From Thermotoga sp. (lineage in GTDB: Bacteria; Thermotogota; Thermotogae; B21-G9): a stretch of 5,198 nucleotides of DNA. The stretch covers positions 1 to 5,198 of the forward strand of contig QNAU01000101.1 in NCBI GenBank assembly GCA_003641545.1. Direction: 5' to 3'. The notes below the pieces were generated by a model. The model did not search any database, was not told the DNA's origin, and saw only the letters and a list, made by a program, of their open reading frames with translations. Below are positions 1 to 5,198 of this stretch, in pieces (position 1 is the stretch's first letter; each line of letters begins with the position of its first letter). The translations under genes and the position numbers were made by a program.

Positions 1-267
1 ATGGAGGAGATATTCAAAGCACTCTCGTGCAAGTGGAGAATCGAGATACTGAAGATGTTGGAAAAAGGCGAGATATGTCAGTGTGAGATCTTGAAAAAAC
101 TTCCAATAGATGCGTCGACATTATCGAGGCATCTCAAGATCCTCAGATACGCTGGTTTAATATTGGAAAGAAAGGAGGGAACGAGAAAAATGCTCAGATT
201 GAAAGATGGAAGAATCTTGAAAGTCGTAAAAATGGCTGAGGAGATGTGGAGCGAGGAGATGGAATAA
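1..267 (+). CDS. ArsR/SmtB-family winged-helix transcriptional repressor with a CxC metal-site-like motif
   Basis: This is an 88-residue DNA-binding regulator, probably a homodimeric repressor that leaves DNA when it binds a metal, metalloid or sulfur ligand. The ArsR pattern is clear: an ALS-x3-R-x2-IL opening (7-17), ICQCEIL at 25-31, a recognition helix STLSRHLKILRYAGL at 39-53, and a wing with ERKEGTRKMLRL at 56-67. The last helix (about 70-86) would form part of the dimer interface. C26-Q-C28 sits where E. coli ArsR has its ELCVCDL metal-binding Cys pair. The third ArsR Cys, three residues on, is Leu here, but there is an additional Cys at 10. The length is slightly short for the family (usually about 95-120). 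The ATG is the first base of the window, so its ribosome site cannot be seen and an upstream start is not excluded, although the domain begins where expected. It lies 87 bases upstream of a TDT transporter on the same strand, its likely target. The ligand is unknown. Confidence 0.9.
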   Translation: MEEIFKALSCKWRIEILKMLEKGEICQCEILKKLPIDASTLSRHLKILRYAGLILERKEGTRKMLRLKDGRILKVVKMAEEMWSEEME

Positions 268-280
268 TATCCATAATTTT

Positions 281-309
281 TTGATATTGTTGTATAATTG
301 TCCAATAAT
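281..309 (+). promoter_or_regulatory. Candidate sigma-70-type promoter for the TDT transporter gene
   Basis: In the 87-base gap between the regulator and the transporter, TTGATA at 281-286 (one mismatch to TTGACA) is followed after exactly 17 bases by AATAAT at 304-309 (one mismatch to TATAAT). This predicts a start of transcription near 316 and a short leader of about 40 bases. A perfect TATAAT also occurs at 293-298 but has no convincing -35 box at the right distance. The gap is very AT-rich, so chance matches are likely and this remains a prediction. Confidence 0.45.
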
Positions 310-318
310 GCAATTATA
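293..318. promoter_or_regulatory. Inverted repeat, candidate ArsR-family operator
   Basis: TATAATTG (293-300) and its exact reverse complement CAATTATA (311-318) are separated by 10 bases. Counted as two 12-base halves around a central AT, the site has the 12-2-12 layout known for ArsR/SmtB operators, with the outer 8 of 12 bases symmetric. It lies across the spacer and -10 element of the candidate promoter, so a bound dimer would block RNA polymerase. The gene just upstream encodes an ArsR-family protein, which makes it the natural ligand for this site. The AT-rich composition raises the chance of a fortuitous repeat. Confidence 0.5.
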
Positions 319-340
319 TGATATTAAAATTCTTGAAAAG

Positions 341-346
341 AGGGGG
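341..346 (+). promoter_or_regulatory. Ribosome binding site of the TDT transporter gene
   Basis: AGGGGG ends 8 bases before the ATG at 355. The GTG at 350-352 is in another frame and runs at once into a stop (GTG CTA TGA), so the ATG is the supported start. Confidence 0.7.
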
Positions 347-354
347 AACGTGCT

Positions 355-1380
355 ATGAAAAAAATAGTGGAGAATTTCTCGCCTTCATGGTTCGCATCGG
401 TTATGGGAACTGGAATACTCGCCATAACGAGTAAATCTTACTCTTCCTATCTTCCCTTCTTGAACTTTCTGGCGGATTTTTTGTTTTACTTCAACATCGC
501 TCTGTTTTTCGTGCTTCTCTTCCCATGGACGCTGAGATGGATCATCTGTACCAAAAGATCTCTTGACGATCTTTATCACCCGATAACTTCGAACTTCTAC
601 GCAACGATAGCGATAGGAATGCTCGTTCTATCGGCGGATTTCTTCGTCATAGGTGGGAATGCAAAACTTGGGACTATATTCTGGTTCTGCGGGATGATCC
701 TGACCATCTTTTTCAGCTTTCTCACACCGTTCATCGTCTTCAGTGGTGAACACGTCAAGATAGATCACATAAATCCAGCATGGTTCATCCCACCCGTTGG
801 ACTCATAGTCATACCGATAGCTGGAAGTATGGTCATGAACAACACATCGGGAGTGATGAAGGAACTCATAACCATCCTGAACTACTTTGGATGGGGATCA
901 GGATTCTTCCTCTACATCTCCCTTCACGCCATCTCGATGTACAGATTCATACTCCACAGACCTCTTCCGAACATACTCGCACCGACGATATGGATAAATT
1001 TGGGACCGATAGGTGCTGGAACAGTTTCTCTGATAAATCTTGTCAAATATTCGGATTTCGTTCAGTCCAAGGATATTTTCTTCAAATTCGGTTTCATATT
1101 CTGGAGTTTCGGGCTCTGGTGGTTTGGGATGGCTGTGATCATGATACTGTTTTACATGAAAAGATTCAAATTGCCGTTCGCTTTATCCTGGTGGGCCTTC
1201 ACCTTTCCACTCGGAGCGTACGTGGCTGCATCACATACGTTATCCATCATCTTCAAGATGAAACTCGTGGATTACATAGGCTTTTCCATGTATTGGCTCT
1301 TGTTGATGATATGGACCATAACCTTCATCACCACGCTGAAGCACAGTATAAAAGGGAGTCTATTTGGACAGGGAGGATGA
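355..1380 (+). CDS. TDT-family membrane transporter (TehA/Mae1/Ssu1/SLAC1 fold)
   Basis: This is a 341-residue integral membrane protein of the tellurite-resistance/dicarboxylate transporter family. Members move anions or weak acids across the inner membrane: malate (Mae1), sulfite (Ssu1), chloride or nitrate (SLAC1), and TehA, linked to tellurite. The supporting pattern is the N-terminal FSPSWFASVMGTGI (8-21), HP at 75-76, the helix NPAWFIPPVGLIVIP (140-154), PTIWINLGPIGAG (210-222) and WWAFTFPLGAY (279-289). There are about ten hydrophobic segments, and the length matches the family. F283 in the WWAFTFPLG helix may correspond to the pore-gating Phe known in SLAC1 and TehA; I cannot align it here, so this is tentative. 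The start is fixed by AGGGGG 8 bases upstream. It follows an ArsR-type regulator gene and a candidate operator, suggesting inducible export of a toxic anion. Family membership is secure; substrate and direction are not. Its 3' end converges with an ABC permease gene. Confidence 0.9.
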   Translation: MKKIVENFSPSWFASVMGTGILAITSKSYSSYLPFLNFLADFLFYFNIALFFVLLFPWTLRWIICTKRSLDDLYHPITSNFYATIAIGMLVLSADFFVIGGNAKLGTIFWFCGMILTIFFSFLTPFIVFSGEHVKIDHINPAWFIPPVGLIVIPIAGSMVMNNTSGVMKELITILNYFGWGSGFFLYISLHAISMYRFILHRPLPNILAPTIWINLGPIGAGTVSLINLVKYSDFVQSKDIFFKFGFIFWSFGLWWFGMAVIMILFYMKRFKLPFALSWWAFTFPLGAYVAASHTLSIIFKMKLVDYIGFSMYWLLLMIWTITFITTLKHSIKGSLFGQGG

Positions 1381-1420
1381 TACCACAAGCTGAAATATTA
1401 TTCGGCTTTGGATATCATCC
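1375..1420 (+). terminator. Imperfect hairpin across the convergent gene ends, candidate terminator of the TDT gene
   Basis: Bases 1375-1394 pair with 1401-1420 around a 6-base loop (ATATTA). The outer stem is 8 bp (GGATGATA with TATCATCC), followed by an internal loop containing a single C-G pair, then an inner 8-bp stem. That is 17 pairs out of 20. One inner pair is U-G in plus-strand RNA (1391 with 1404) but an A-C mismatch in minus-strand RNA, so the fold favours the plus transcript. The bases after it (TGTTTATC) are only weakly U-rich. It covers the stop codons of both genes (1378-1380 plus, 1398-1400 minus) and is the only terminator-like structure seen there. Confidence 0.45.
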
Positions 1421-2369
1421 TGTTTATCAACATGACTATGAGAAGTATCAAACCCCAGAGTGCATTTGCAAGATGTGAACTGAATCCCAGAAGGTTGAAT
1501 CCAGTTGCGACAACCTGCAGAACTACTATTGAAGCGAAAACTCCCATAACCTTTCCATAACCACCGGCAGGGTTGACACCACCGAGAACACACGCCAAAA
1601 CGGTCAACAAGAGATAGGATTGCCCATAATCCGCTTGGGCAGCGTTGAAACGTGATATCATTATTATCGAAGCCACACCAGCCAGAAGCGAGGATAGAAG
1701 ATGTGTATTGAACAGAACTCTTTTAACATTCACACCTGAGAATTCAGTTGCCGTTATGTTTGATCCAAGCATGTACAGATTGAAACCGAATCTCGTCTTG
1801 TTCAGGATTAAAAGCATGAGAAGGATGAGAGCGAAGAATATTATAAAAGGCATGGGGATACCAAATATGTCTCCATTGCCTATGAAAACGAAACTGTCGG
1901 GGAATCCGGCGATGACGTATCCTCTTGTCAGAACCAGAGCCACTCCTCTTATGAATATCATCATACCGAGTGTGGCTATTATCGCCGGAACGGATATGTA
2001 GGCAACAAGAATCCCGTTAAGAACACCAACCACGAGAGAAACAGCAACACCGACAACTATTGCAAGTGGTGTTGTGTACCAACCACTCAACTTGGTTAAT
2101 ATGAACGCCATGATTATTCCGGATAGATTGGCTGTGGATATTATCGAAAGATCTATTCCTCCGGTTATCATGGGAATCATTTGAGCCAGAGTCAGCGTTC
2201 CGAGAAGAGGTAGCTGGAACGCGACCGCTTGAAGATTACTGAGATGCAACAGCTTTCCTCTCGTCATTATCGTCATGAGGATTATCAGGAATATTAGAAT
2301 GAAACCGAGAACAGTCGCTTGGGTTTTTTTGAAGATCATTCTGGTGTTCAACAATTCTTTAATCGACAT
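1398..2369 (-). CDS. ABC sugar importer permease subunit 2 (CUT2 / BPD_transp_2 family)
   Basis: This 323-residue membrane protein forms half of the translocation channel of the importer encoded by this operon, presumably as a heterodimer with the permease encoded just upstream. It shows the CUT2 permease landmarks: ITGGIDLS (68-75), the cytoplasmic coupling region KTRFGFNLYMLGSN (191-204) leading into TEFSGV (208-213), and VLGGVNPAGGYGKVMG (261-276). About ten hydrophobic segments and the length are normal for the family. The ATG at 2369 lies inside the previous gene, overlapping it by 11 bases. AGAAGGA lies somewhat far upstream of it (about 13 bases), so translation is probably coupled to that of the upstream gene; M11 is a less likely alternative start. 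It is the last gene of the unit, with no further minus-strand gene before the convergent TDT gene. Substrate specificity cannot be read from the sequence. Confidence 0.93.
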   Translation of the reverse strand: MSIKELLNTRMIFKKTQATVLGFILIFLIILMTIMTRGKLLHLSNLQAVAFQLPLLGTLTLAQMIPMITGGIDLSIISTANLSGIIMAFILTKLSGWYTTPLAIVVGVAVSLVVGVLNGILVAYISVPAIIATLGMMIFIRGVALVLTRGYVIAGFPDSFVFIGNGDIFGIPMPFIIFFALILLMLLILNKTRFGFNLYMLGSNITATEFSGVNVKRVLFNTHLLSSLLAGVASIIMISRFNAAQADYGQSYLLLTVLACVLGGVNPAGGYGKVMGVFASIVVLQVVATGFNLLGFSSHLANALWGLILLIVMLINRMISKAE

Positions 2370-3372
2370 TCTTACGCACCATCCTTCTGGATTTAAACTT
2401 CATCTGTAAGGCGGTTACGCTGGCAGCACCGGCTATTATCGCACCCATAACGACTTGATGCCAGTAAGCTGGTATCCTCATGAGAACCAACCCATTCTTT
2501 ATAATTGCTATCAATAGAACACCGAGGATCGCACCCGGAACGGTACCAGAACCTCCAAAGACGCTCGCTCCACCAAGTATGGCTGCTGCTAAAACATCAA
2601 GTTCTTTACCGACTATTGCATTCGGCTGAATTATTTGTGCGAGCTGTGCCTGAACGAAAGAAGCTAGTCCTGCGAGTCCTCCCATGTAGCAGTAAACGAA
2701 GATGTAGGTTCTGAATATGTTGATGCCAGCTCTTCTCGCCGCTTCGAGATTGCCCCCGACAGCGTAAATCTTCCTTCCGATGTTAGTATGCTTCAAAATG
2801 AACCAAGTCATGACAGCAACTATGATCCAGAACAATGTCAAAATGGACAAGCCGTAGGGAGTTCCTTTTGCGCTTGTGAAAGATAAAATCTTTATCTGGA
2901 CAAAATTCCTGAAGGATGGCGGGAATTTGTATATCCATCTACCACTCGTTATGAACATCAAAAAACCATAGAAAACGTTCAGCGTGGAGATGGTTATTAT
3001 CACTGGATGAACTCTCGTGTAATACACTAAGAGTGCGTTCACCAAACCCAAAGCTATACCTATGGGAATCGGTATTGCAAGGGCAACAAGTATGTTGTCG
3101 ATGTAGTACTTACTTATTATGACCCCCATTATGTACTGTGAAACTGTTGCTATGGCGGTGAATGATACATCTATACCACCGGATATCAAAACGACGAGTT
3201 GCCCCAACGCTAATATACCCAGGAAGGTGTAATTTCTCAGAAGATCGAATATGTTCTCCAATCGGAGAAACTTGGGATTCACAAAGGCTAATATGGTGGA
3301 CAAAACGATGAGCACTATGAAGAGGTAGAATTCCGTTTGATTATAGATCTTCCATCTGCTCTTTCTCATCAT
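2359..3372 (-). CDS. ABC sugar importer permease subunit 1 (CUT2 / BPD_transp_2 family)
   Basis: This 337-residue membrane protein is the other half of the translocation channel. Landmarks are LISGGIDVS (62-70), the loop NIGRKIYAVGGNLEAARRAG (197-216), which is typical of ribose-, rhamnose- and autoinducer-2-type permeases, and LGGASVFGGSGTVPGAILG (266-284). A basic N-terminus precedes the first membrane helix (about 14-32), and roughly ten helices follow. Its ATG overlaps the ATPase stop codon as ATGA (3369-3372), a sign of translational coupling. A second ATG follows immediately (MM), so the real start could be one codon later. A strong GAGGAGG lies more than 20 bases upstream, too far to be the usual ribosome site, and only weak purine-rich sequence lies closer. 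Two distinct permease genes in a CUT2 operon fit the rhamnose/Lsr layout rather than the single-permease ribose layout. Confidence 0.93.
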   Translation of the reverse strand: MMRKSRWKIYNQTEFYLFIVLIVLSTILAFVNPKFLRLENIFDLLRNYTFLGILALGQLVVLISGGIDVSFTAIATVSQYIMGVIISKYYIDNILVALAIPIPIGIALGLVNALLVYYTRVHPVIITISTLNVFYGFLMFITSGRWIYKFPPSFRNFVQIKILSFTSAKGTPYGLSILTLFWIIVAVMTWFILKHTNIGRKIYAVGGNLEAARRAGINIFRTYIFVYCYMGGLAGLASFVQAQLAQIIQPNAIVGKELDVLAAAILGGASVFGGSGTVPGAILGVLLIAIIKNGLVLMRIPAYWHQVVMGAIIAGAASVTALQMKFKSRRMVRKNVD

Positions 3373-4868
3373 TCTTTTATTCTTCTTTCCAGCTCCTCCT
3401 CACTTATTTCATCTTTTTTAAAGACACCCACAATCTTTCTGTTCTTCATGAGCATTATTCGGTCACAGTTCGCCGTGACTTCGGATGACTCATCCGATAT
3501 GAACAGAACAGCTATTCCCTCATTGGCAAGCTTTGAAACAAGTCTATATATACTCTCCTTTGCCGCTACGTCTATACCCATCGTTGGTCCATCGAGAATC
3601 AATATTTTTGGAGCGGTGGATATCCACTTAGCCAAGACGACTTTCTGTTGGTTACCTCCCGATAGCGTCTTCGCCGCAACATCCATTCCAGCGGTCTTGA
3701 TCCCAAATTTTCTCACCATCTCTTCCGCAACTTTGTTCTTTCTCTCCTCATCGATCAATCTGAAATCATTCAGTATTCTTTCAAGTATGGTTATCACCAA
3801 GTTGTTTTTCACGCTTTGCTCGAGCACAAGTCCCTGTGTCAATCTGTTCTCGGGGACGTATCCAATCCCATGTTTTATAGCGTCTCTATTTGATTTGAAT
3901 GAAACTTCCTTTCCTTCAACGAATATCCTCCCAGAGTCTGGAGGATTCATTCCAAACAGTGAAAGAGCCAACTCGGTTCTTCCAGCTCCCCTGGGACCTA
4001 TGAGTCCAAGTATCTCTCCACTGTGTAGTTCGAAACTCACATTCTCAAATTGCCCATACTTTGTGAGATTCTCAACTTTCAGTATGGGTACCTTTTTTTC
4101 CAATCCCTTCGATCTTCGTACAAAAGCTAATTCTCTTCCCGTCATCAAATAAGTCAACTTTTTCTTGTCCAATTCTTCCTTCCTGAAGGTCCCAACCTTC
4201 TTGCCATCTTTCAAAACAGTTATTCTCTCCCCTATATCGAGCACCTCATCCAACCTGTGACTTATGAATAGAATCGATATCCCTCTGCTTTTCAAATCCC
4301 TGAGGATACTGAACAACCTTTCAACCTCTCTGCTCGTTAAGGAAGATGTTGGTTCATCAAGTATCATAAGTTTCGCATCACTGGCGAGAGATCTGCATAT
4401 GGCGACCAGTTGTTGATCGGCGACGGACAATTTCTCAACTTGGATGTGGGGATCTATGTAAATCCCCAACCTTTTCATAACACGATCGGCAACTTCGTAT
4501 ATCCGTTTCCAGTTGACTAAACCGCTTTTCTTCATAATATGTTCATGTATTGCTATATTTTCAGCCACACTCAGATTCGGGAACAACGATAAATCCTGAT
4601 GAACCACATGTATTCCCTTGAGAAATGACGTGAGAGGATCGAGAAATTCGAAACTTTCACCCTTTATCTCTATCTTCCCTCCAGGTTCAGGCTTGACAAC
4701 TCCTGTTATTATCTTAACCAGTGTACTCTTACCTGAGCCGTTTTCACCGACCAAACAGTGAATCTCACCCTCCATTATGTCGAGATCCACTTTTTCAAGT
4801 GCCTTGACACCACCGTAATTTTTATTTATGTTTCTCAGTATTAGGAAATGCGATATCCTTTCTTCCAT
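3369..4868 (-). CDS. ABC sugar importer ATPase with two fused nucleotide-binding domains (CUT2 type)
   Basis: This 499-residue cytoplasmic protein powers the importer. It has two ABC domains, as in RbsA, LsrA and RhaT. Domain 1 (about 8-245) has Walker A GENGSGKST (41-49, K47), Q91 in the Q-loop, a degenerate signature LSVADQQ (147-153), Walker B LMILDEP (167-173) with catalytic E172, and H204. Domain 2 (about 262-497) has an Arg in Walker A (GPRGAGRT, R297), VPENRLTQGL (338-347), an intact signature LSGGNQQK (402-409), and LILDGPTMGID (423-433), where the catalytic Glu is G427 and the H-loop residue is D459. One composite site should therefore be active and the other degenerate. The ATG at 4868 is the first possible start, because an in-frame TGA lies at 4890-4892. 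It has no clear ribosome site and begins 9 bases after a hairpin. It overlaps permease 1 by 4 bases. Confidence 0.95.
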   Translation of the reverse strand: MEERISHFLILRNINKNYGGVKALEKVDLDIMEGEIHCLVGENGSGKSTLVKIITGVVKPEPGGKIEIKGESFEFLDPLTSFLKGIHVVHQDLSLFPNLSVAENIAIHEHIMKKSGLVNWKRIYEVADRVMKRLGIYIDPHIQVEKLSVADQQLVAICRSLASDAKLMILDEPTSSLTSREVERLFSILRDLKSRGISILFISHRLDEVLDIGERITVLKDGKKVGTFRKEELDKKKLTYLMTGRELAFVRRSKGLEKKVPILKVENLTKYGQFENVSFELHSGEILGLIGPRGAGRTELALSLFGMNPPDSGRIFVEGKEVSFKSNRDAIKHGIGYVPENRLTQGLVLEQSVKNNLVITILERILNDFRLIDEERKNKVAEEMVRKFGIKTAGMDVAAKTLSGGNQQKVVLAKWISTAPKILILDGPTMGIDVAAKESIYRLVSKLANEGIAVLFISDESSEVTANCDRIMLMKNRKIVGVFKKDEISEEELERRIKE

Positions 4869-4877
4869 GATTTGAAG

Positions 4878-4904
4878 AAAGCGGGTGGATCAACCACCCG
4901 CTTT
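4878..4904 (-). terminator. Perfect intercistronic hairpin between binding-protein and ATPase genes
   Basis: An 11-bp perfect stem (AAAGCGGGTGG with CCACCCGCTTT) encloses a 5-base loop, in the 55-base gap after the binding-protein gene. In the minus-strand transcript the stem is followed by CTTCAAATC rather than a run of U. It should therefore act as a leaky terminator, or as a 3' stabiliser protecting the binding-protein message, rather than as a full stop. Such structures commonly make the binding protein more abundant than the membrane complex. The symmetric stem would also form in plus-strand RNA, but no plus-strand gene ends here. Confidence 0.6.
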
Positions 4905-4923
4905 GAATTTGACCCCCTTCGAA

Positions 4924-5198
4924 TCAGAATCCGAGTTTCTCCGCATCCTCTGCAGTTCTCATGAGTTTTATCTGATTGACCGTTATGACTTTACCTTTTA
5001 TATTTATTGGTCCAAGCCCTGGAATGACCATTCCCGGTTCTATCTTTTTCCCATCGAGTATCTGTTTGGCGATATAAACGAGGGCATAACCTGCATCTTT
5101 CGGATCCCAAAGTTGCGCCCAATCCACAGCACCCGTTGCAAGGTATGGAGCAACCGTGGATGGAATGGCACTTCCACCAACTATTATTTTATCCTGCA
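4924..5198 (-). CDS. Periplasmic sugar-binding protein of the ABC importer, C-terminal part only
   Basis: Only the last 90 residues are in the window; the gene runs off the right edge, so its signal peptide and most of its binding lobes are not visible. Reading upstream of the internal GTG at 5127, the frame stays open to the edge, beginning QDKIIVGGSAIPSTVAPYLA, which shows that the true start lies outside. The tail has the pattern of type 1 (Peripla_BP_4) sugar-binding proteins: GSAIPSTVAPYLATGAVDW, then QLWDPKDAGYALVYIAKQIL, then a KKIEPGMVIPGLG segment. A G-S/T-x-x-P-x2-x-x-P-Y/F stretch followed by LW-[DN]-P-x-D-x-G-Y is what I recall for RhaS- and LsrB-like proteins, as opposed to ribose-binding proteins. 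It should deliver the sugar to the two permeases encoded downstream. Rhamnose, autoinducer-2 or another deoxy- or pentose sugar are all possible. Confidence 0.9.
   Translation of the reverse strand, partial: QDKIIVGGSAIPSTVAPYLATGAVDWAQLWDPKDAGYALVYIAKQILDGKKIEPGMVIPGLGPINIKGKVITVNQIKLMRTAEDAEKLGF

Noticed and set aside
238..261. Direct repeat of GAGGAGATG (238-246 and 253-261) at the end of the regulator gene, resembling ribosome sites with start codons.
   Set aside because: It simply encodes the repeated residues EEM in the last helix. The spacing to ATG is zero and the reading frames end at once.
293..298. Perfect TATAAT as the main -10 box.
   Set aside because: No reasonable -35 box lies 16-18 bases upstream and no TGn extension precedes it. 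The TTGATA/AATAAT pair with 17-base spacing is better, although TATAAT remains possible.
780..1478. A 232-codon open frame on the plus strand, His- and Arg-rich.
   Set aside because: It overlaps the TDT transporter in another frame. The TDT frame carries the conserved motifs and a good ribosome site, and this frame shows no family pattern.
1377..1478. A small frame starting at an ATGA overlap with the transporter stop and ending in a CxC-containing tail (33 codons), just after GGGAGG.
   Set aside because: The purine tract abuts the ATG with no spacing, and the frame is antisense to the conserved permease C-terminus. It is probably chance.
3337..4152. A 271-codon open frame on the plus strand, rich in Ser, Phe and Leu.
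   Set aside because: It lies antisense to the conserved ABC ATPase, whose motifs are intact. Its composition is what the reverse complement of that gene gives, and it has no recognisable domain.
4924..5127. A GTG at 5127 as the start of a 67-residue protein.
   Set aside because: The same frame continues upstream to the window edge with binding-protein-like sequence, so the GTG encodes an internal Val.

Overview
The window looks like part of a thermophilic, sugar-using bacterium, most likely a member of the Thermotogae (Thermotoga or Pseudothermotoga type). The reasons are the heavy use of AGA/AGG for Arg and ATA for Ile, the moderately AT-rich composition, dense gene packing with 4- and 11-nt overlaps, Lys/Glu/Ile-rich proteins, and a CUT2-type sugar ABC cassette. 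This placement is inference from composition and gene style. No marker gene is present.

Left part, plus strand (1-1380). A small ArsR-family winged-helix repressor carries a Cys-x-Cys pair at the classical metal-site position. It is followed, after 87 bases, by a 341-residue membrane transporter of the TDT family (TehA/Mae1/Ssu1/SLAC1 fold). The gap holds a plausible promoter (TTGATA, 17 bases, AATAAT). Overlapping that promoter is an inverted repeat, TATAATTG-N10-CAATTATA, whose geometry fits the 12-2-12 operators of ArsR/SmtB proteins. The simplest reading is a self-contained sensor/exporter unit in which the repressor controls the transporter, responding to a thiol-reactive ligand (metalloid, sulfite or another sulfur species). 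The ligand itself cannot be read from the sequence.

Right part, minus strand (5198 down to 1398). This is an ABC importer operon of the CUT2 (ribose/rhamnose/autoinducer-2) class, in the order binding protein (only its last 90 residues are inside the window), duplicated ATPase (499 aa), permease 1 (337 aa), permease 2 (323 aa). The ATPase and permease 1 overlap by 4 bases (ATGA) and the two permeases overlap by 11 bases, so these three genes are surely one transcript. A perfect 11-bp hairpin with a 5-base loop separates the binding-protein gene from the ATPase gene. It probably sets the usual excess of binding protein over the membrane complex. The gene order and binding-protein tail resemble rhaSTPQ and lsr systems more than ribose systems, but the sugar is not determined.

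The two transcription units converge, with only 17 bases between stop codons. An imperfect 46-base hairpin covers both gene ends and is the only terminator candidate there. No RNA genes, mobile elements or CRISPR arrays were seen, and no gene-free stretch exceeds 90 bases. The content is mostly ordinary. The points most worth a second look are the ArsR operator and ligand question, the hairpin-separated start of the ATPase gene, and the concentration of lost catalytic residues in one composite ATP site.
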